The position numbers and the translations under genes were made by a program. From Talpa occidentalis (lineage: Eukaryota; Chordata; Mammalia; Eulipotyphla; Talpidae), in the NCBI RefSeq assembly GCF_014898055.3, contig NW_023601104.1, forward strand, positions 72,151,106 through 72,215,105: 64,000 nucleotides of DNA, in the 5' to 3' direction. Below are positions 62,001-64,000 of this stretch, piece by piece. The notes below the pieces were generated by a model. That model saw nothing but the letters and a program-made list of their open reading frames with translations, was not told where the DNA came from and did not search any database. Position 1 is the stretch's first letter, and each line of letters starts with the position of its first letter.

Positions 62001-63196
62001 TACTCCATGAAGTTGGTAAGTCTTTATTTTTTATAGATAAGGAAAGGCATAGCAAGATTAAGTAACCCGCTCAAAAACATATAGCTAGTGAGAGAAGGAG
62101 TGGGACTCAAACCTAGGCAGGCCATATTCCTTCTGGTCACCATTCCATCTGCCCTCCAGCCCCCAAGGGGGTAGCTAGCCACAGCTTGGGATGGTCAGCT
62201 ATTTATGAAGCAGGCAGTCTGGGCCAGTGGAAAGGGCACTAGATTGGGAGTTCAGAAACCTGGATTCTTGTCTCAACTCTGACATTTACTATATTTATAA
62301 TCTGGAAAAAGTTTGTCTCTCTGGACCTCATTTATATACTTTCAACACCTGCCTGCCTGTTTCTGAGTCTTCGATAAATGGTTGTGGCTTGAATTTGGAT
62401 CATGATCTGTTCACATAGCACCTTTGGAAGCCTTTCCAAGCTCCTTCAGACAGTCAATCTCTTCCACATGCTCCCTCAGGACTGTTTCTGCCTGTTACAG
62501 CGTTTATCCAGGGATATATATAATATGCATGTTTTATGTTCTGCCTAGTTCCAGAAAAACATACGATAACTTGTACTTATGTGTCTGTCTAGTGCCCTCT
62601 TCCTCCACAGATAACCACACACATTCTATATCCCAAGAATCTCAAGAAGAGGAACTGAATTTTATTCATCCTTGTGCCCCCACTAACTAATTCAGTGCTT
62701 GGCACAACTAGGTTCTTACTAAGTATTTGTTGAATCAATCAATGAGTTAATTCAGGAATCCCTTCTTGAGGTTACTTATCTCCTTGGGTCTACACTGAGA
62801 ACATAGCAGCACTTAACTTCCTGGCATGTGAGAAGTCCTCTGCTCAGCCTTCCTTAGATGCCTCCTGGGAAGGACCCATTGGGTTCAAGGTAAATTTCTT
62901 TGTCCCTTTGTCCTTTCTTCACATATGCTCATTTCAGCTTCTGGCTAAGACCACAAAGCAGAGCATCCGTCATTCACTGGTTGTTTTTCATTGGGTGCCT
63001 CCCCCCGGCCAGGCTGCTGAGATTGAGACAGATGTCGCCTTGTCAGCAGTGTCTTGGAATGATTCTGAATAAGGGGTGTGTTTTCTCCCCTGTCCCCTCC
63101 ACAGTGTCTGGATGCCAGCCGCCCATGGCTCTGCTACTGGATCCTGCACAGCTTGGAACTGCTAGATGAACCCATCCCCCAGATGGTGGCTACAGA
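34876..63196 (+). CDS. FNTB: FNTB, protein farnesyltransferase subunit beta (5' part, runs off window)
   Basis: Join: 34876-35019, 50723-50787, 60843-60915, 63105-63196, continuing beyond 64000. The four exons encode about 124 of the roughly 437 residues of the family: the N-terminal [19 protein letters not shown], the segment [18 protein letters not shown], then [16 protein letters not shown] and [20 protein letters not shown], where the alpha-alpha barrel begins. All introns seen are GT-AG and phases join correctly. From family knowledge, FNTB pairs with FNTA in a zinc enzyme that transfers farnesyl from farnesyl diphosphate to the CaaX cysteine of Ras, lamins and others. The zinc ligands and catalytic barrel lie in exons outside this window. 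The ATG context is good (A at -3, G at +4). In human, CHURC1-FNTB read-through transcripts join upstream exons to FNTB; that cannot be judged here. Confidence 0.97.
35115..35139 (+). promoter_or_regulatory. ZNF143/THAP11-type site in FNTB intron 1
   Basis: ACTACGACTCCCACAGTGCA continuing TCGCG matches the long ZNF143/THAP11 (SBS2) consensus at about 22 of 25 positions by hand count. It lies 95 bp past the exon 1 donor in a CpG-rich stretch. Functional binding is inferred. Confidence 0.55.
36321..36570 (+). mobile_element. tRNA-derived SINE, older copy
   Basis: GGGCCTCCCCAGTGGTGCAG head, a middle ending TGTACCCCAGCTCTTGTATA, AATAAAATAAATC and poly(A). Several differences from the young subfamily and no exact target duplication. 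Confidence 0.87.
36801..37244 (-). mobile_element. Solo LTR, same family as the 57-59 kb element
   Basis: 444 bp, from TGTAAGGGCAGG to ACCTTACCCTACA, with a perfect 5-bp target duplication CATAC at 36796-36800 and 37245-37249. Orientation is minus: read that way it has TATAAGG (complement of 37084-37090) and AATAAA (complement of 36898-36903). It retains the long hairpin at 36935-36975. No internal sequence flanks it, so it is a recombined solo LTR. Confidence 0.88.
37428..37482. repeat. Short GGCCAGGTGTG tandem array
   Basis: GGGCCAGGTGTGGGCCAGGT-type units repeat three to four times with an AAGGTCT interruption. Small minisatellite between the two LTRs. Confidence 0.8.
37685..37790 (-). 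mobile_element. MIR-like fragment interrupted by an LTR
   Basis: 'CCCAGCACTGTGCTATATGC', 'CATTTTACAGCTGAGAAGCC' and 'TGAGGCTCGGAGAAGTA' are inverted MIR. The LTR at 37791 begins directly after it. Confidence 0.55.
37791..38172 (-). mobile_element. Diverged solo LTR of the same family
   Basis: 382 bp, TGTAGTGCCAGC to TTTACCCTACA. The flanking 5-mers ACTAG (37786-37790) and ACTGG (38173-38177) are a near-perfect duplication. On the minus strand it keeps a TATAAGG box and ATTAAA in place of AATAAA. Much older than the 57-59 kb copy, with deletions. Confidence 0.8.
38363..39450 (-). mobile_element. 5'-truncated young L1 (ORF2 C-terminus and 3'UTR)
   Basis: The minus strand encodes the ORF2p C-terminal domain in two blocks: residues ending [12 protein letters not shown] (39419-39141), then an in-frame TAA, then the block from [12 protein letters not shown] to MVSLIAGI (39134-38559), including the zinc-knuckle-like [18 protein letters not shown]. 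The 3'UTR and poly(A) reach 38363. The single nonsense change, where the 42.5-kb copy reads GAA, is the only break in ORF2 that I see. A recent, dead-on-arrival insertion. Confidence 0.92.
40970..41270 (+). mobile_element. tRNA-derived SINE, young long subfamily
   Basis: Full-length copy with A box region GTGGTGCAGCGGTTGAGC, B box GGTTCGATCC, the middle CTGCTCCCCTCAGCAGTGTA and a long (AAAT)n tail. A perfect 16-bp target duplication TAAAAAGTCCAAAAGC lies at 40954-40969 and 41271-41286. Confidence 0.95.
42493..43251 (-). mobile_element. 5'-truncated young L1 tail
   Basis: Minus strand: ORF2p C-terminus from [15 protein letters not shown] to MVSLIAGI, open throughout, with a three-codon in-frame deletion relative to the 38.4-kb copy ([10 protein letters not shown] there, LLNTYDP here). 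The target duplication TTATATTATATTCTTT at 42477-42492 and 43252-43267 has one mismatch. Confidence 0.92.
43268..44800 (-). mobile_element. Tigger1-like TcMar DNA transposon fossil
   Basis: Minus-strand translation gives a broken DDE-type transposase. The stretch 44353-43811 includes [17 protein letters not shown], the [13 protein letters not shown] block and the DDFEGF region; 43687-43493 holds the C-terminal [20 protein letters not shown] region. The 3' flank 'TTGGAGATTCCATGAGTTCA' and 'AATATCACAATAAAGTAAGT' is the Tigger1 end. Sequence 44354-44800 continues the transposase with frameshifts. Ancient and inactive. Confidence 0.88.
45403..45425. repeat. (TG)n microsatellite
   Basis: Near-perfect TG run preceded by ATATGTATA. 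No associated element. Confidence 0.85.
46799..47056 (+). mobile_element. tRNA-derived SINE, old subfamily
   Basis: GAGCCTCCCTGGTGGTGCAA head, 'TTCAATCCCTGGCCAGGGAG' and a GCATTAATAAATAAATC tail. A short internal deletion removes the CCCACATGGC segment. No clear target duplication. Confidence 0.88.
47780..48690 (+). mobile_element. Old L1 fragment
   Basis: Plus-strand L1 3' region with 'AAGATATACAGATGGCCAAT', 'ATGTGAAGAAATTGGAACCC', 'TGAATGGACAAACAATGTGG' and 'GGAATATTACTTGGCAATAA'. The longest remnant frame, 48006-48362, is a relic of the ORF2 end. Confidence 0.85.
50011..50283 (+). mobile_element. tRNA-derived SINE, older subfamily
   Basis: Starts GGGCTTCCCTGGTGGCGCAA, has 'CCGGCTGGCCAGGGAGCAGC' and a GCATAAATAAATC tail. 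A perfect 15-bp target duplication AAACTGTTCAATCTG lies at 49996-50010 and 50284-50298. It ends about 440 bp before FNTB exon 2. Confidence 0.93.
50723..50787 (+). CDS. FNTB: FNTB coding exon 2
   Basis: 65 bp after TCCTTACCAG, encoding [21 protein letters not shown] and two bases of the next Arg codon. Donor AAG|GTAAGC. Confidence 0.96.
51800..51866. repeat. Inverted poly(T)/poly(A) pair
   Basis: 18 T (51800-51817), 33 bp of spacer, then 16 A (51851-51866), able to form a long A-T stem. No SINE or L1 body remains between them. Confidence 0.8.
53390..53730 (-). mobile_element. Old L1M-type 3' fragment
   Basis: 'TTTAATGAGATATAATTCAT', 'GTTGTGCAACCATCACCACG' and 'ATGGAATCACACATATGGTC' are typical of old mammalian L1 3' ends read on the opposite strand. 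Confidence 0.7.
53730..54020 (+). mobile_element. L2 fragment
   Basis: 'CACAATCTGACATGTCTGTA', 'GCCTGGCTGACTTACGTTTT', 'TTCAGGTCTTAGCCACCATG' follow L2 ORF2-end/3'UTR order. It abuts the L1 fragment. Confidence 0.6.
54696..55000 (-). mobile_element. tRNA-derived SINE, young long subfamily
   Basis: Inverted full-length copy, closely similar to the one at 32268-32571. A perfect 17-bp target duplication GACACCACACTACCTTT lies at 54679-54695 and 55001-55017. Confidence 0.95.
55074..55185 (-). mobile_element. Short (~112 bp) tRNA-SINE subfamily copy
   Basis: Inverted copy consisting only of the tRNA-like head, ending in the complement of GGCGAGGGTCCCAC plus a short A tail. A 12-bp target duplication TCCTCCTCCAAG lies at 55062-55073 and 55086-55097 on the local ruler of each flank (right copy 55186-55197). 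It inserted about 70 bp from the SINE ending at 55000. Confidence 0.85.
56255..56722 (-). mobile_element. Young 5'-truncated L1 inside the old L1
   Basis: ORF2p tail [20 protein letters not shown] is readable on the minus strand. The 18-bp target duplication CTAAAGAATGTTTTCTTT lies at 56237-56254 and 56723-56740. The T-rich tail is at the left, so the copy is on the minus strand. Confidence 0.9.
57258..57697 (-). repeat. 3' LTR of the element
   Basis: Apparently identical to the 5' LTR. On the minus strand the order is U3, a TTTTAAG box (complement of 57544-57550) where the solo copies have TATAAGG, the hairpin, AATAAA, then U5. Confidence 0.88.
57392..57432 (-). repeat. Long hairpin in the presumed R region of the LTR
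   Basis: Arms GCTGGGGGGCTGGGAGGC (57392-57409) and GCCTCCCAGCCCCCAGC (57416-57432) pair over 17 bp with one bulged G and a 6-nt loop TGGCAG. The same structure is at 59055-59095 in the other LTR. It lies between the TATA-like box and the poly(A) signal. Confidence 0.85.
57698..58920 (-). other. Internal region of the LTR element
   Basis: 1.2 kb. The part next to the 3' LTR is A-rich on the plus strand with repeated ACAAAATACAACATAAC motifs. The part next to the 5' LTR carries a 23-bp tandem repeat. Open frames are 60-70 codons at most on the minus strand and show no recognised domain. Confidence 0.75.
58666..58757 (-). repeat. Four 23-bp tandem repeats in the element leader
   Basis: Units start at 58666, 58689, 58712 and 58735 with TTGGCTGGTCCTTTCCGGTG (then TCG). 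The second unit has one change and the last is diverged at its end. In transcript sense the array is 160-255 nt inside the 5' LTR edge. Confidence 0.92.
58921..59360 (-). repeat. 5' LTR of the element
   Basis: Begins (minus strand) TGTAGGGTAAAG and ends TGCCATTACA. The sequence next to it inside the element starts ATTGGCGTATGTCGGC, where a primer-binding site would be expected; TGGCGTATGTCGG has the right TGG start but I cannot match it to a tRNA. Confidence 0.88.
60843..60915 (+). CDS. FNTB: FNTB coding exon 3
   Basis: 73 bp after GTCTTTCTAG. It completes the Arg codon and encodes [19 protein letters not shown] plus TDAYE. Donor GAG|GTAAAC. Confidence 0.96.
61945..62125 (-). mobile_element. 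MIR-like fragment
   Basis: Inverted MIR: 'CATTTAACTCTCACCACTAC', 'TATAGATAAGGAAAGGCATA', 'GGGACTCAAACCTAGGCAGG'. Confidence 0.65.
62220..62400 (+). mobile_element. MIR copy
   Basis: 'GGCACTAGATTGGGAGTTCA', 'GGATTCTTGTCTCAACTCTG' and 'CTCTCTGGACCTCATTTATA' follow MIR. Confidence 0.65.
62410..62755 (+). mobile_element. L2 3' fragment
   Basis: 'TTTGGAAGCCTTTCCAAGCT', then 'CTTGTGCCCCCACTAACTAA', 'CAGTGCTTGGCACAACTAGG' and 'TATTTGTTGAATCAATCAAT' match the L2 3' end. Confidence 0.65.
63105..63196 (+). CDS. FNTB: FNTB coding exon 4
   Basis: 92 bp after CCCTCCACAG, encoding [19 protein letters not shown] followed by [11 protein letters not shown] and two bases (GA) of the next codon. Donor GA|GTAAGT. 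The next exon lies outside the window. Confidence 0.96.
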
Positions 63197-64000
63197 GTAA
63201 GTCTGGCCTCTGGGGACCAGAGGTGTTCTCTGAAACCGTACTTTGGGTTGGGTTCTTTTTGTGGTGTTTCTGTTACTGATTTATTATTTTGAATGGAAAA
63301 ACAGTGCTACAGAGAAACCCTTGCCCTTCTCATGACCCCCAGTAACTTCCTGAAACTCCTCCACTTTAGAAGCCTGTTGTAAGCTCGTGGGTAGAACAAG
63401 ACTTTGAACTCCCAAGAGAAAGATTCTGGTTTCTTCTATGGCCTTTTCTTTTGGCTCTCGCTCTGGTCTTTGAGAAAAATCCTCATCATCAACTCTGAGA
63501 GACATCATTTTGCCAGAAAGTACAATATGCATTTGAATCGCTTCTGTGGGGAAGTGTTTGCCTACTCAGTGAACAAAAATGCCTTTGCCTTCCATAAACA
63601 CCTCCACAGAAGTCTCTCCTCTCTAATGCTTGTGTAGCTCTTGATGGTACCAGATTTGTTAATGTCTTGGTGGCAAATGCTGTGACTCACGATTTCCTCA
63701 ACCCCCTGGCTTATGATTAGAGACCCAAGCAACTAACATTCTTCCCAAAATGCTGATGAAGGTGGTATTCTCTATATGGCAGAGAATTACTCCAGTCTTT
63801 AGGATACCTGGGATAGCAGAGGGTGGCCAGGAATTGGGTGTAATGTCCCAGGTTTCACAAGGGAGAGCACCTCCCTTGAGCTCATCCAGGTGCTCCTGAG
63901 GGCGGAGAATCTGGGAAAGGAAGCCCAGCCAGGTTTCTGTTTTGTGTAGCCCAAGAGGCAACTGTGCCAGAATGCGTGGAGGCTGGCCCCTCCTTGACCA
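63197..64000 (+). other. Start of FNTB intron 4
   Basis: Donor GTAAGTCTGG, then 800 bp with no exon or repeat recognised. The next FNTB exon is not reached. Confidence 0.8.

Larger units (their letters stand above)
60916..63104 (+). other. FNTB intron 3 (2.2 kb)
   Basis: Contains two MIR fragments near 61.95-62.4 kb and an L2 tail near 62.41-62.75 kb. The rest is unassigned. Confidence 0.85.

Noticed and set aside
1..64000. CRISPR arrays, operons or bacterial features
   Set aside because: None present. Spliced genes and mammalian repeats show this is vertebrate nuclear DNA.

Overview
The window is nuclear DNA of a placental mammal. It has intron-split genes with canonical GT-AG sites, a CpG island, and a dense mix of LINEs, tRNA-derived SINEs, DNA transposon fossils and LTR elements. 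Two genes are recognised by direct translation of exons: RAB15 on the minus strand (7 coding exons, complete, 212 residues) and FNTB on the plus strand (first 4 coding exons; the gene runs off the right end). The order matches human 14q23.3, where RAB15 and FNTB are divergent neighbours between GPX2/CHURC1 and MAX. The lineage-specific SINE has a tRNA-like head starting GGCCTCCCTGGTGGCGCAG, a pol III B box GGTTCGATCC and a (TAAA)n tail. It is not Alu, B1, CAN, Bov-tA or the vespertilionid VES type. It most resembles what I know of the SINEs of rhinolophoid (horseshoe and leaf-nosed) bats, but that placement is tentative.

Layout: 1-1.4 kb is sequence downstream of RAB15 with an old SINE. 1.4-23.0 kb is RAB15 (3'UTR, seven coding exons, a 15 kb first intron). 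22.6-23.4 kb is the RAB15 CpG island. 23.4-34.7 kb is intergenic and made largely of old L1, MLT1, MIR and SINE copies. 34.7-35.1 kb is the FNTB promoter and first exon, with CCAAT, GC and TATA boxes and a downstream ZNF143/THAP11-type site. 35.0-50.7 kb is FNTB intron 1, which holds two LTRs of one family, two young L1 tails and a Tigger1-like transposase fossil. 50.7-64.0 kb holds FNTB exons 2-4 and introns with nested repeats, including a recent non-autonomous LTR element at 57.26-59.36 kb.

Function: RAB15 is a Rab GTPase of early and recycling endosomes whose C-terminal CWC must be geranylgeranylated. FNTB is the beta subunit of protein farnesyltransferase, which prenylates CaaX proteins. 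They lie head to head about 11.7 kb apart. Rab proteins are substrates of Rab geranylgeranyltransferase rather than of FNTB, so the pairing is probably a positional coincidence.

I found no novel gene system. The most interesting material is an LTR family with three copies here. One copy is a 2.1 kb element with two apparently identical 440-bp LTRs, a 5-bp target duplication, no recognisable gag/pol, a 23-bp tandem repeat in its leader and a strong hairpin in the presumed R region. In the two other copies the hairpin differences fit G-U wobbles in the predicted transcript. Also notable are a short SINE subfamily, an insertion consisting only of a poly(A) tail with its target duplication, and the ZNF143/THAP11-like site in FNTB.
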